Source of the DNA: Branchinecta lynchi
Lineage: Eukaryota; Arthropoda; Branchiopoda; Anostraca; Branchinectidae
NCBI GenBank assembly: GCA_023053575.1
Contig: JAKZAP010000017.1
Location: 7,633,501 to 7,697,500 of the forward strand
Reading direction: 5' to 3'
Length of the DNA stretch: 64,000 bases
Shown here: positions 19,166-30,900 of the stretch, one piece after another
Layout of the letters: the number at the start of each line of letters is the position of its first letter
How positions within the stretch are numbered: the stretch's first letter is position 1
Notes under the pieces: generated by a model
Databases searched by the model: none
Told to the model about the DNA's origin: nothing
Seen by the model: only the letters and a program-made list of their open reading frames with translations
Program-made: the position numbers and the translations under genes

Positions 19166-20224
19166 GAATATTTAGGGGCAAGCCTCTACAGGATTCTGCG
19201 AAAATTATCAACACAATATTGTAAGTTCCAAAATATTCATCGAGCGCATTTTTGAAAGCATCGACTGATGTGCTGGCAGCGAGCCAGGATGGTGGTTGGT
19301 TTCAAGCCCCCACGATGCGATTTCCAAACTTCCCCCTGCCGACGTCTGTCTTGAATCGCGAGAGCTAAGTTTAAACTCGTCGCCCCCGAGGTTTTGGGAT
19401 TGAGACTAATTGAGAGTAACAAGTTCGCGTGCGAGATGACTAGTTGGTGAATTTACGTGCGCACACATTCCAATAAGATTTCGTATGCGGGAAACCTGCA
19501 TGCGACGCGGAAAGAAGGAGTGAGGTGCTACCTACTCCCTGGCCCCCTCTATACACCCTGTCCTGACACCGACCGACATCGTATGTGCTGGCCATAAGTT
19601 AGGTGATTCATCTTCCACACGCTTCTTAGAATGTTAATTTTGATGTTACAACCTGTGGCAACCGGTGCCGTCAACGACGGGGCACTTTCTGTACACTAAA
19701 ATCAAAAGAGGCAACCCCTCAAGAAGGAGCAAATTCGCATCCGACTGCGAAAGGGACTTTTTGTGCACGTACATTAATAAGGATCTCGAAAAATAATTTG
19801 GATCCTTTGGGACTGGAGGAATGGTGAGAGAAGGGGAAAGAGTTGGTAGTTGCGAGCGGTTGCGAGCTCTACCCTCCGATACTGAACAACCAAGGACGGG
19901 TTATGCGGTTTGGATTCGGAATATATTACTATTCCAAACCCGAACCGGACTAGGTTAGTCACTTCCCGAATCTCTGCCGAGATGTGATCAGGGTTGCCAC
20001 ATGTCGCACGATAGTGTGAATTGTCACTCTGTTTTGTTTTTGTCTCTCTTGTCCTACGTAGGACATAAAAATCAATCTATTTCAGATTACGTCCAAATGT
20101 GTGCCTTTTGCAGCAGGGATTCCGAAAAGAAGTGACTATTTCACGTTTTTTCGTGAAAATAAAATTAAGATGCGTGGTTTTTCCAGAGGCGATTCCGACC
20201 AAAAGTTCATTTGTGTGTGAAAAT

Positions 20225-20615
20225 GTTTTTTCGGGAAAAAAAAATCACTCCCAATTCACTGTGTGTTTTGGGCCAAAAGTCACCATTTCATGTTTTTCGG
20301 GGGAAAAAATTCACTCCCAATTCACTGTGTGTTTTGAGCCAAAAGTCACCATTTCATGTTTTTTCGGGGGAAAAAATTCACTCCCAATTCACTATGTGTT
20401 TTGGGCCAAAAGTCACCATTTCATGTTTTTTTGGGAAAAAAAATCACTCCCAATTCACTGTGTGTTTTGGGCCAAAAGTCACCATTTCATGTTTTTTCGG
20501 GAAAAAAAACACTCCCAATTCACTGTGTGTTTAGGGCCAAAAGTCACCATTTCATGTTTTTGCGGGAAAAAAAATTCACTCCCAACTCACTGTGTGTTTT
20601 GGGCCAAAAGTTACT
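20225..20615 (+). repeat. Tandem array of a 66-bp unit (about six copies)
   Basis: The marker GGGCCAAAAGTCACC recurs near 20270, 20336, 20403, 20469, 20534 and 20601, so the period is 66 bp (22 codons). Units contain CATTTCATG, a CGGGAAAAAAA tract and CACTCCCAATTCACTGTGTG. Because the period is a multiple of three and the unit lacks stops, several frames stay open. I do not treat any as a gene. Confidence 0.9.
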
Positions 20616-20799
20616 CTGTAAATGTTTATGATGTGGCAATGTGATTAGGGATAGAGAGAATAAAGGGGAGTGAACGTGGGGAGTTCCAAACTGAACACAA
20701 AGGGAATCCCGAATCGCTGCTAAGGTCGGGACTTGGAATGCTTAGCTGAAAAGGATGTAAAGGACCTTGCCTTGACGGTATAGATTTTCATATTATTCT

Positions 20800-21240
20800 A
20801 TCAAAAGCCAACTTATTCTTCTATCATTTAACTGAATGCACTGAATTATTTAGGTTTTGCTAAGGGCCTTTTTTATTTTGTACTATCTGTTCTAGTAGTG
20901 ATGTTCAGAATATCTACGGCCGTGCCCACAACGCAAATTCTACAAATGACGCGGAAAATTTGAATCTCAACGCCGGTTTCAGTGGTCAGCTCTCGGAACC
21001 GTGAAAAACTTCTCTTCCGTAAGTTTGTTTCGTCAAGCATACAACACAGGTACAAGCGCATAGAGGGACTATAAATCCGACAGGGAAATTCCACTATACA
21101 TGAAAAATTGTTATTCGCGAATAGCGGAGGAACGAACTAACGCATTTTCATCGGGTCTTTAAGCCTATTTAAGTGAATAAGGCATGGGTAACTAGATTGT
21201 CTTACCTCAGCCCTTTTCGGCTGAACTTTAAAGATTACGA
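20800..21240. repeat. Family J dispersed repeat, copy 2
   Basis: Collinear with 3830-4290. Shared markers are CAAGCATACAACACAGG, CAAGCGCATAGAGG, GGAAATTCCACTATA, TTATTCGCGAATAG and TTTAAGTGAATAAGG. Confidence 0.65.
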
Positions 21241-21599
21241 CAGACCTGCTGCTGATCTGCCGTTTGAGCCAATCCTCATCACCATAGGATCTGTTAGGCA
21301 ACTTCAATTTGAATATAAAGTGGATCATAGTCTCGTCAAAATCAAAATGTAGCGTACCTAAATTTTTTTTTTTTATGAATAATCTTCTTGCAGATAACCT
21401 TCGACAGCATGATACGCATCGAATGTTGCAAAAAAGACTAGCATCAGTTAGATGTCATAAGGGGGGTTGTAATTTACAGTGTGAAATTCGGGTCTATGAG
21501 TCGAAGAATTGATGAAACGATTACGGAAATATGTTGCATTTGTATTCTCAGCAGAGGCGAAACTAGGGGGGCGTGGAGGGGCAGCTGCCCCCCCCCCCC

Positions 21600-22460
21600 T
21601 CCCCGCAAAAAATCCTGTTGGTAAATCGGCAGTATTTGTCGGTGCGAAGCACCGACAAACGCTTTTATCATACCGTTTCTGATACCGACAAAAGTTCTGT
21701 CGGTAAAAAAGGAAACTTCCTGTTGGAAAAACGGGCACCGTTTGTCGGTACGGTGCGCTTTAGCATTCGGTTTCTAGTACGGACAAAAGCTCTGTCGGTA
21801 AGCCAGGAAACTTCTTGTTGGGAAATCGGCAGCGTTTCTCGGTAAGGAGACGGTGCGTAGATTCGATTTTCGGTACCCATAAGAGCTCTGACGAACACTT
21901 TCCTCATTCCGTTTCTGATACCGACGAGAGCTCTGTCGGTAAATAATGAAACTTGTAGTAGGGAAATTCGCAACGTCGTTGGTGCAGGGATTCCGGTTTC
22001 AGTACCGACAAGAGCTCTTTAGGTAAATCAGGAAACTTCTTGTTTGGAAACCGACAGCGTTTGTCGGTGCGGAGACGGTGCGCAGACTCCGTTTTCAGTA
22101 CCGGCCAGAGCTTTCCTAATACCGTTGCTGATACCGACATCGGTAATCAGGAACCTTCTTGTCTAGAAATCAGAATGTTTTGTCGGTGCGAAGATGATAC
22201 CGACAAAAGCTTTTTCGGTAAATCAAGCCGATGATCGGATCTAGACCCTGATATCTGTTGTTTTTCATTTTTCGGTAAAATGACTGGGAAAAGTCTTGTC
22301 GGTAAAATGGGAACTCTCTTTTTCGGTCTGTTTACATCTGGAATGGATCCAAATCTTGTCGTTAAATTTAGTATTTGTGAACTATTCATGAGAGTGAGAC
22401 TTTTTGATGTGGATACTGGAATATTCTCGTCGGTAAATCCGAAAAGGCACTAACGAAACA
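21600..22460. repeat. Degenerate tandem array (GTCGGTAAA-type unit)
   Basis: A unit of roughly 85-135 bp containing ACAAAAGCTCTGTCGGTAA, GGAAACTTCTTGTTGG, CGGCAGCGTTTGTCGGT, GACGGTGCGCAGATTC and TTTCTGATACCGAC recurs about seven times and becomes more diverged rightward. Two TATTTGTCGGTGCGAAGCAC segments are self-complementary. The overlapping small ORFs on both strands are by-products. Confidence 0.75.
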
Positions 22461-22679
22461 CTTCTTCATTCCTTTTTGTTCCTTGACGGTAAACCTGACG
22501 ACACCGTCAAACCTGCTTAAGCAGGAATTCCTAGAATTGTTCTTGAGTGATTTCTGTGTTTCCACCCGTAAACTGCCCTTTTAGGTTAATCTGCTTGTTC
22601 GTCAATCCGAGAAATAGTCCAATTTATTCCGTGACTTATGAGTTTCAAATTTCCGTCACTGATACCCCCAACGAGGCTG

Positions 22680-23560
22680 GATCAGGCCAGGATATCTGAA
22701 TAACACAACTAGGTGACTAGGTCACATGGGCACAGTATTCCCAAGTTTATCTCAATCGCTCAACCGATTTGGTCCCTAAGCGTTTAAGAAAATGTACAGG
22801 ACCCATCCTAATCCCCCCACAGCACTACGATAATGGCAAGAAGAGATTCGGACACATAAATGGGCAAATGGCATATATTTTGCGTCCTCGTCTACAATGC
22901 ATCAAGCATCACTGGAACAGACCATTTCCGAAAAATTTTACAGTGGGCCTACTTGTCCGGTACCCCTCAGCCCCACCTCCATCCAACGGACGTCAGATCC
23001 AGTTTGGGCCTTAAATTATATGTCTAGGTCCCATGAGTTTTGTACCTTTCAAGTTTTATCCCAATCACTATCCATTCAGCCCCACTCGTATTACAATATT
23101 TCCGAGACCTCCTTGCAATACTGTTCTCGGACGTGGATAAATTGAACATCTTAGGAAGTTCCAGTCGAATCTGAGCACCTTCTAAGGCCCATGCACATGT
23201 TTGGTTTTTGAGGCGTATCTCACAAAGTTACTCTGACCCTACCTTCCACTCAGTTGTCGGATTTCGTTCAGACACAGAAGCAGCAAATTTAGGCATCTGC
23301 TTCCTTCACCCATCAAGTTTCACATAAAACTGGATTGCCCATTCACTTCACCTGCACTTTGATCCAACGCATCCTCATACCAAATTTCAACAAGATATCT
23401 AAACCCTTTCGAAGGTTATCATAGACAGACAGACAACCTCTGACAGCACTTCGAACACATTACATCGGGATTAATCTTTTCGTTCCTGTAGGCCATCCGT
23501 TTCGAGTAGCAAAATCGTAACCTTTTGAACCCCCCAAAAGCCACTTAGTTTACAAGAGAA
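22680..23560 (-). mobile_element. Family C element, reverse orientation, diverged
   Basis: On the minus strand the order is a left segment, GTCTGTCTGTCTATGATAAC, then TTCGAAAGGGTTTAGATATC and a GAAATTTGGTATGAGGATGC block, then repeated blocks with GGAAC and AACTTG motifs. This is the same order as family B (short GTCTGTC repeat, TCTCGAAGGG, GATGAAACTTGGTGTGAGGA), with low identity. It is probably an old relative of families A and B. The ends are not defined. Confidence 0.5.
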
Positions 23561-23697
23561 AAAGACAGCCGCGTAAATCTTCAAGCAGTGAAGTAATCTG
23601 TTGCAGTGTCTATCACTACTTTTCTGGTTTGCAAACCGTTGACGGTAAAATCTGGGCTTGCCCCACCACGAAAATGGGCTAGTTTCACCACTGATTC

Positions 23698-25075
23698 TCA
23701 GAGCAAAATAACACTAGAGAGTAGCGCCAAGACTTGAAAGAAGTGACACACACTCGAATAGCTGCGACACTAACACCACTAGCGATAGGGAACGTCCCTA
23801 CTGAAACTCAGTCGGTGGTGCACCAGCGCTGACTCTTATAACTTCATACCCTGAACATAGCAAAACAAGACCAAAGGTGTTGATGGGATCCCAAAAATCT
23901 AATATCTGATTCAGACAATCGGGTCTTGTCTTCGTGAAATCCAGTCTTGGACAGTCTGATCATCAGAGAAAACCAAGTTCAGATATACCTCTATAAGCCG
24001 TATCTATTTTGACGATACTGACCGAGACTTCCTGGTTTACTTCTGACAAGTTTCCGGTTTCGCCTGATTTCCGAGCAAACTACTGGTTCAGCAAAAAAAT
24101 AATGATTCAGAAACGAATTCAGCGTATCTCCTAATCCCTACAAAGAACATCCAATAACTTCAAATAAAACTTTAACTTATAAAATTTCCGGTTTCAACCG
24201 GATTCCGGACTAATTATATGTCCGGGTAAAAAACGATTGTCATATACCGACTCAGCCTCTGGTCTTACCCCTGAATCTGTCATCTAATTGAACTTCTGCT
24301 TTTAAAAAATTTTCCGGTTTTGGCCGGATTCCGGGCGAACTAGTTGTCCGGCGAGAAAATGATTTTCACCATCGTCTTCAGCATGTCTTTTTACCCATAT
24401 ATCTTTAATCAACTTCAAATTAAACTTTTAGTTTCAACCAACTTTCCGGTTTTCACCGGATTCCGGACTAACTACTTGTTCGGCGAGAAATTTTTTTCAC
24501 TATCGTGTTCAGCATGTCTTCTTACCCCTAAATCGACCATTTAGTCAACTTCAAATAAAACTTTTACTTTCAACCAACTTTCCGGTTTTTGCCGGATTCC
24601 GGACGAACTACTTGTCCGGCGAGAATCCTGCTCAGCATGCCTTCTTACCCCATAAACGACTATCACATTAGCTGTTTAAAAATATTTTGTTTGTCCCTTA
24701 ATTTGAACCCCCTCCCCCACCCCTAAATGTGGAGCTACATAGCTCATCTACGAACTTGACCCAAAAAATCCTCACACCAAGTTTCATTAAAATATCTCAT
24801 TCTCTTCGAGAGTTATCGTGCTCACAGACAGACGGATGTCATAGGTATCCCTCCACTTACGTTTCGGGGTCCCGAAAACGATACAGCCTCCTCGGTTTTC
24901 TCGATGTGTGCAGTGCAGGCCACGTCTTAGATTTGCTAGAAATTTTGTTTGTTTCGTTTTGTTTGTTTCGCTTTAACTGTCGCAAGCTTAGTCGGTGGTG
25001 CTATTAGTATGGCCCATTTGGGAAGCAACAAAAGCATAGGTGTTGACGCGACTCTATAGTGTTATTTTGCTCTGA
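23698..25075. mobile_element. Family G MITE, copy 1, split by element B4
   Basis: Left end CAGAGCAAAATAACACTAGA, GAGTAGCGCCAAGACTT. The right part has TCGATGTGTGCAGTGC, GCTAGAAATTT and the end TAGTGTTATTTTGCTCTGAG. Removing B4 (23864-24874) leaves about 367 bp, the length of other family G copies (41141, 41491, 48034). Confidence 0.75.
23864..24874 (-). mobile_element. Family B element B4 (minus strand, nested in G)
   Basis: On the minus strand it starts CGGGACCCCGAAACGTAAGT and ends GGGATCCCATCAACACCTTT, GGTCTTG. It has an array of 137-bp units with CCGGAATCCGG motifs. The A tracts on both sides (AAAA at each junction) correspond to a T-tract target on the element's strand. The intact family G sequence at about 41640-41665 gives the empty site. 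Confidence 0.8.
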
Positions 25076-25171
25076 GTATTAAGCGGCTTTCACAGACGCG
25101 TCTTTGCGATGCGTCGCTTATGCGTTTGTCTTGCGTTGTGTACAGGTTGCGTAGCGTATCTTTGACACCTA

Positions 25172-26860
25172 TTCAATTCAATTCAATTCAATTCAATTTA
25201 TTTCTAAAACGTGCAGAGGACAAGCCGAATATTCGTTTGGTCGTCAATAAAAAATATATATACAATTTATAGTCAACACTTACGAATTAATTTAAAATAA
25301 CAGTAATCGTCAAATACATTTAATAAAAAGAGTTAAACTCAGGTACACAATTATTTACTAGCACTGGCGTTAAAAACCTTGACAAAGGAGGGAACAAAGC
25401 TTTTCAGATATCGGTTTCGAGACACCTGAATAGGCTGTATGAGAGGTACAGCTTCTGCCACTGCTCTTGCGGGTCTTTCTCGATGTGGCTTGAAATCAGG
25501 GGGCAGTATGGATCGATGGGATGTACTGTTCAGCAACCCAGTACCAAAATCAAGCGACAGGTTTTGTCGACGACTAGCAAGGGAATCTAGGCCAAACTGT
25601 TCAAGGAGGGCACAGTATGGGATTATTGGCGCTTTTGAAATGATCAACAATGCACGAAATTGAACTCTCTCAATCACGTCTGACTGCTCCTGCGTCAGGC
25701 CATAATGCCAAACGGGGGAACAGTATTCTAAGCAGTCCCGTATAAAAGATGTATAAACTCGCAAAAGGTGATCTGAAGGTATTCTGTGCCGAGACAGCAG
25801 CTTCAGAGAGCTAATACCTGCATTAGCTCTTCGAAGCATCATTTCCGTCTGTTTCTCCCACTTTAGATCAGCAGTAAGATACACCCCAAGGAGTTTAAGT
25901 TCAGTTACACGGCTGGAAGCAGGAAGGGGGGGATAAAACTGGGGGATACTTTTGAGGAAAGAAAAGGTCAGTACAACAGACTTCTGGACATTGACAGTCA
26001 TCTTATCTGCGGCAGCATCGTCTGATATATCCGCCATGATTGTAGCTGCACTGCTTTGGATGTTTTTGTAGCACAGTTCTGCAAGAGATAAATCATCAAC
26101 ATATTTCCAGCGATCTGGCATGCTTATTGCCAGCTCGTTTATCATAATTAGAAAAAGTAGTGGTCCAAGTATTGTACCGTGAGGCACACCACAAAAGATA
26201 GGCAATTCATCAGAAAAAGTTGACTTGTACTTAGTACGCTGTGTTCTATTTGAAAGGAAATTAGCAACAATTCGTGCCAGAAAAGGGTGAACATTAAACT
26301 TGGAAAGAAGTTTCTTTAACAGTGTACTATGGCAAATTAGGTCAAAAGCCTTTTTAAGGTCAATAGCTATTAGGTTTACCCAACGTTCAGGCTCGTCCAG
26401 ATGTTTGAGGATTTTATCCAGCATACTTACCAGATAATGGGCAGTTGACGTTTTAGGCATGTTTCCAAACTGTCTAGGATCAATAAGCTCTATTACCTGT
26501 TTCTTTAACCAAGCAGACAGAAAACCTTCATACACTTTGCTAAACACAGGTGTCATTGTAATCGGTCTAACTCCAGAAAAATCATTTGGCGCATCTTTTT
26601 TGGGGATTGGTGTAACGTATCTTTTTTTCCAAATAGATGGGTAATCACCGCTTTTGGTTACTTGATTAAAAATATGGGACCTGCGCCAGAACAGGTCACG
26701 CTGAATGTGTATTTCTGTTTTCTTTTTTCGGTTTCTTCTGCCAAATTTGAATTTCTTTCATCGATTAGTAACTTTTTAATCATCATTAGTATGCTTTTCT
26801 TCGTCATTAGTAGGTTATTCTTCAGTTTCTGTTCAAAGACTTCCATTTTTACTAAAGAAA
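25172..26860 (-). mobile_element. 5'-truncated non-LTR retrotransposon, CR1/L2-like
   Basis: A reverse-transcriptase ORF, then about 150 bp of 3' UTR with AGAAATAAATTGAATTGAAT and a (TTGAA)n tail at 25171-25200. The short pentamer tail and RT motifs fit the CR1/L2/Crack group. The endonuclease domain is missing. The 5' boundary near 26860 is placed by the resumption of the host MITE. Confidence 0.8.
25351..26690 (-). pseudogene. Reverse transcriptase fragment of a LINE (ORF2)
   Basis: The longest open stretch (401 codons from 26556) begins inside the RT domain. The same frame continues upstream of that Met with SIWKKRYVTPIPKK and DFSGVRPITMTPVFSKVYE. Motifs in order are PIPKK (block 1), AIDLKKAFDLICH (block A), CGVPHGTILGPLLF (block B) and the active site KYVDD, where many relatives have YADD. 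Then come GVYLTADLKWEKQ and a thumb-like C-terminal region ending NASASK. Upstream, charged sequence lies in another frame (26658-26846), suggesting a frameshift. The endonuclease is absent, so this copy cannot move by itself. Confidence 0.88.
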
Positions 26861-27169
26861 TTGATGCGTAAGGCGCTTACGCAACGCAAGAATAGAACTT
26901 GGTTCGCAGAGGTTGCCTAGCTTAGTGTGAAAGGCTCTACGCGTCAGTGTGAAAGCAACTTTATAGGTAAGGTAGGTCCTTTAAACCCACATACGATCTT
27001 AATTCTTCTTCGTTTAGTCCGCTTTAAAATACCCCCCCCCCCCAATTTTCCACTGTGATAATGTGCACATTCCATTGCCTGTTTTTTGTTGTTGTTTTTT
27101 CTTTGCTTTTATCCTTAGCTTCTTTTTGTTCTTGCTCTTCCAGTTTTCTTCTATTTTTAAAAAAATTAT

Positions 27170-27330
27170 GTGAAAATTAATATAAAGTGAATTTTTTTTT
27201 TACTGCCCCCACAGGCCCATTCAGAGGTATCAAATCAACTACATGTGCAAAGGATGGTAAGAGGGTTATAAAATGTGTGTTCGTGTACTTTAGCATGTAA
27301 GGTTGGTTTGTATAAAAAAAAAATTAGGTA
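27170..27330 (+). mobile_element. LINE 3' end, plus strand (same family as 7011-7237)
   Basis: Shares GAAAATTAATATAAAGTGAA, ACTGCCCCCACAGGCCCATT, AAGAGGGTTATAAAATGTG and TTTAGCATGTAAG with the complement of 7011-7237. It ends in an A-rich tract. It lies about 330 bp upstream of the paramyosin TATA box. Confidence 0.65.
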
Positions 27331-27665
27331 GCAGGAGATGCACATTTTAGGCCTGAATTAATGAAACGTGAGCCGTAGCCTACAAAACTTTGTGTGACAT
27401 GAGTAGATATTTATACCACGTCGGCCTCTTTGTAAGCTTATGCGAAGTTCAGTCACCTTTTCTGTGGGGCTGTGTGAAAATGCCACGCTGATATCCCTCG
27501 CGATTGATCGTCAATTTCCGGATGTCATTCCTATGCCTCAACTAATCAGCCTTAAAGCCTAAATATTCGCAAAACCCTTCGTCACCTATTTGGTTTCCAG
27601 CGTGCGTGCTCTGGGCGTCCAGTCTCGAAAGTGTCCGGAGGGCTGTCGCTCTGCCAGTCCCGGGC

Positions 27666-27673
27666 TATAAAAG
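27666..27673 (+). promoter_or_regulatory. Prm: Paramyosin TATA box
   Basis: TATAAAAG in a GC-rich setting (CCGGGCTATAAAAGGTATCC), 195 bp before the ATG. Transcription would start near 27697, giving a 5' UTR of about 165 nt with no need for an upstream intron. Upstream, CCTATTTGG (near 27585) is one base short of a CArG box and CTAAATATTC (near 27560) is a poor MEF2-like match. I do not call either as a site. Confidence 0.7.
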
Positions 27674-27860
27674 GTATCCGCTTCTGCCGTCTCCGGCGTA
27701 ATTCGAGATTCGAACCACCGGCGATCTAACGTCTTTCGCGCGTGCGCTTTGCGACCTAGCACCGCTTCTGTAAATTAACACTATTTTCCTTTCGGCTTCC
27801 TTCGCGGTGCTTGAGTGTGTGAGTGTGAATTTTTCGAGTGGGACTTAGTGAACGAGCAAC

Positions 27861-27989
27861 ATGTCTGGTACTGTGGCTACGTCCACAAAAACCAAAACGA
27901 CGAAATATTCGTATAGCTCGAATGGTGGTGCGAATACAAATGTTACCGTTGAATACTCTTCGGATTTGAGCGCCCTCTCCCGAATGGAG
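27861..27989 (+). CDS. Prm: Paramyosin exon 1 (start codon, head)
   Basis: ATG in context GAGCAACATGT. It codes [20 protein letters not shown], then [17 protein letters not shown]. 43 codons, donor GTATGT, phase 0. This is the non-helical head plus the start of the rod. The KYSY and VEY...DLSALSR pattern matches arthropod paramyosin heads rather than molluscan ones. Confidence 0.95.
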
Positions 27990-30900
27990 GTATGTTGTCC
28001 TTTTGTGGGTCGTCACCTGGGCACTAAACAGCGAAGAATCTTATTCTTCCGAGATTCGAAGGATTGTCAAAGTTTCAAACCCGCATATACCCTGCTTAAC
28101 GCGGCTTAAAAATCTGCCGACACTTAACTACACCATGATCCTGGTTTAGCCGTCCACTAAATAAATGCTAACTCTTCAAAGTTTGACATCAGTTGATACA
28201 AGTACTCGGTGCTGTTAAACAGAAATAATCTTGCTTAAAAAAAACACAACAAATAACGTATAAAACTGTTCATCACGTTTACGGAAAGGCAACGTTCCGG
28301 ACATCGAACACAGGGATGCGGATACTCTAGTTAATCAGTGCATTGTTAAAGGAGTTCAATCGGAGCATTTCTAGTGACTAAGCCACCCCCTTCCAAGTTG
28401 CGAATTTAAAGCAGAACTCGACAGGTCTCTGGGATAGCATCGCGGTTCGTATCACGTGAATGGGAAGCATCGAGATGTATCAAACAAGAAACGAGACAAC
28501 ACAAACTTTTTCGCTGTTATATTAATACAAAGTAAAAAAATCGCGAGTTTTCTTCTTTTTTTTGTCATTTCCGCTGAACAGTCCCCTGCATTTTCAAGAA
28601 CAATTCGTGTAGCCGCCTAGGCCAGTGAATATTGTAAACCTATTGGATAATTAATTAATAAGCCAGCGAGAAAGAAAGACGAGTTGCTCGTAATGGGGTA
28701 CAACAATCATTACCGTCGACTGTCAGTAGTTGTTTTTTGCTTTTTCACTTAACTCTTCTAACCTCTGTTTAAACATGTGAATGGGTTTAACTCTCAGAAA
28801 AACCCGGTTTATTGCGATATATACTGGGGTATATTGGACAAACTGGAACAGTTAGTAAGATTCTGTAGGTTGGCCTATTTATTTATGCGAAGCTTCGGTG
28901 TGTCACTCAGGTAGTCTAGACCTAGCTTGGCTAATTGTATAGGTCGAATTGCACTTGTTCTGAGCCAATATGCTTTGGTATAGAAGTAGGTAAGTGGGTG
29001 CGCTCGAACAATCATGTCGCTTTCCACAGGGTCATATTGCATTTAGAGTTTCGCTAAAAATAATTATAGTTTTACTGATAAAATAATATAGTATACAGTA
29101 CCTTGGCTTTAGCTTTGATGTCCCTGGTTGCTTTTGGAGGCTCGCATTTATAGATAGTGAACGGAAAAGCAAAAGTGCTCCTTAGGCAGGATTTGAACCC
29201 ACGACCTGTGGCTTACACAGGAACATTATTAGCGAACATAGTTCGCAAACCACAACAGTAGTCAGATAGAAGCGGTCCAATTTCGCTCGTATTCTAAATT
29301 CGGACCGCATTTTACCCGTCATTGTACCTTTATCATATCACTATCGCATGATTAGCTGATTTATCTGCCGTTTTCCAAGCCTTTTTCACTCTTTGACTCC
29401 AGCCTCCTCTCGTGATAACCTAAACAAACTATTTTTGAGCTAAGAAGTGCATAATATACCCCTCTTTTGAACCATATTGCATGCTCAGTGATTCCTTGAC
29501 AGGATTCAGAACAGATCACCCCATATTTTAACCCATTTTGATCGTTAAATTCCCAGGTCAATCAAGTAAGGAGAATTCCACCAACTAAAGGCATTGAAAC
29601 CTCGCAAGCTTGTCCTGTAAGCACCAATGCTCTTTTTCTTCGCCTCTTTCAAAGATCTTTGGTTCAAAACACGCAGATTGCCTCATATTTTGAATATTAT
29701 CCTCCTGTAACCGTCATTGCTCTAGTTCTTAGTCTCTCAGTTATGCTTTCAATGCATTCGTTTCCCCATCCTCCAGTGGTCGGGATCCCTGATTCTTTCT
29801 GGCATAGGTTCATACTTTATTTTGGATTGGAATGCTTTGTATACGGGTGCTGTTGGCTAGTCATACCTTTTCTAACGCCAGGGAAACTAGAGCGAGCTAG
29901 CGAGGTTTCAATGCCTTGAGGCGGTGGAATTCCCATACTCGATTGGTATGGGAATTTAACGGTCAAAGATTTATGTAAAAGTCGCAATTATCATGTGTTA
30001 CTTAAAGTAATACCAAATTGTGTAAAGTTTAACCGAACACGGTTGAGATCCAACACTATTCTAGCATATCATTTATTAACTTAAATATTCCTGAAAACCT
30101 GATAAAAAATGCGTTACTTTGTTTGTCCGTTATCCAGGGATGATCGATTTCATAGGATAAACTTATTCTTTCGGATTTGTGGAACCTCGATGTGCTTGTC
30201 CCTCTACACTGTAAGCCATTGCCGAAAAAAATAAAATAAAAATGTTCCTTGCAAGACATTCCTAAAATCATTTTCTTATTTTTCTAGAGGCATAACTTCT
30301 CCGGTGTCGCATGTTTAGCCCTGGAAATGCCGGCCTTTGTTTAAATTCACATTCTCGGCGTCTCGAACTTTCATTAGCTTATGCCGTTTTATGTGTTGTT
30401 GTTGTTGTTTTTAATTATTTATTTATGACACTGACAGAGCCAATTTAACTATTTTTAATTTTGTTGTCGTTATTTTTTCTTCTATTAGTCCGCGTTTTTC
30501 AGTAGGCTACCTGATTATTTGGTGTCCCCTGCACCGCAGTTTCTTGGGAAAAACGAAAGGCTACATACTTCGGAAAAGTTGAAAAACATTTGGCGAAACA
30601 GATTCTGTCACAGTCTAAAGGACGGGGCCCACAAAATATTCTGGAGTACATTTATTATAATAATAATAATATTAATTTGTTTGTGACCCAGTGTTGAGTG
30701 TTCAAATAAGGAACCTGTTTGTTTAGCATCTGTGTAATTGCTCGTGTATTGACCATCGGAAAAATTCTGTTTCGATTTTTCAAGTTTCCAGAACGCCCCA
30801 AAATTTCCGGGCATTTGAGCAAATTCCATAAGCCACCTGACGTATCGACAGGAGTAGCACAATTTCTGACAGTTGGTCGACATGCTAAGAAAACTGCTTT

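Larger units (their letters stand above)
25084..26955. mobile_element. MITE (family T) split by a LINE
   Basis: GGCTTTCACAGACGCGT at 25084 and ACGCGTCAGTGTGAAAGC ending at 26955 are inverted ends. The flanking halves are about 90 bp each (TGCGTCGCTTATGCG opposite GCGTAAGGCGCTTACGCA), and the LINE at 25172-26860 lies between them. Confidence 0.6.

Noticed and set aside
19237..19422. Minus-strand frame with GGLKPTTILARCQH
   Set aside because: Phrases of the G-[FL]-[EK]-P-T-T type are common in mistranslated repeat or tRNA-antisense DNA. There is no supporting domain.
20099..20644. 181-codon plus-strand frame with 22-residue repeats
   Set aside because: It arises from a 66-bp tandem array that is open in three frames. 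No frame is favoured.
27555..27595. Muscle enhancer sites (MEF2-like CTAAATATTC, CArG-like CCTATTTGG) upstream of paramyosin
   Set aside because: Both miss the consensus by one or more positions. Chance matches of this quality are expected in a few hundred bases.
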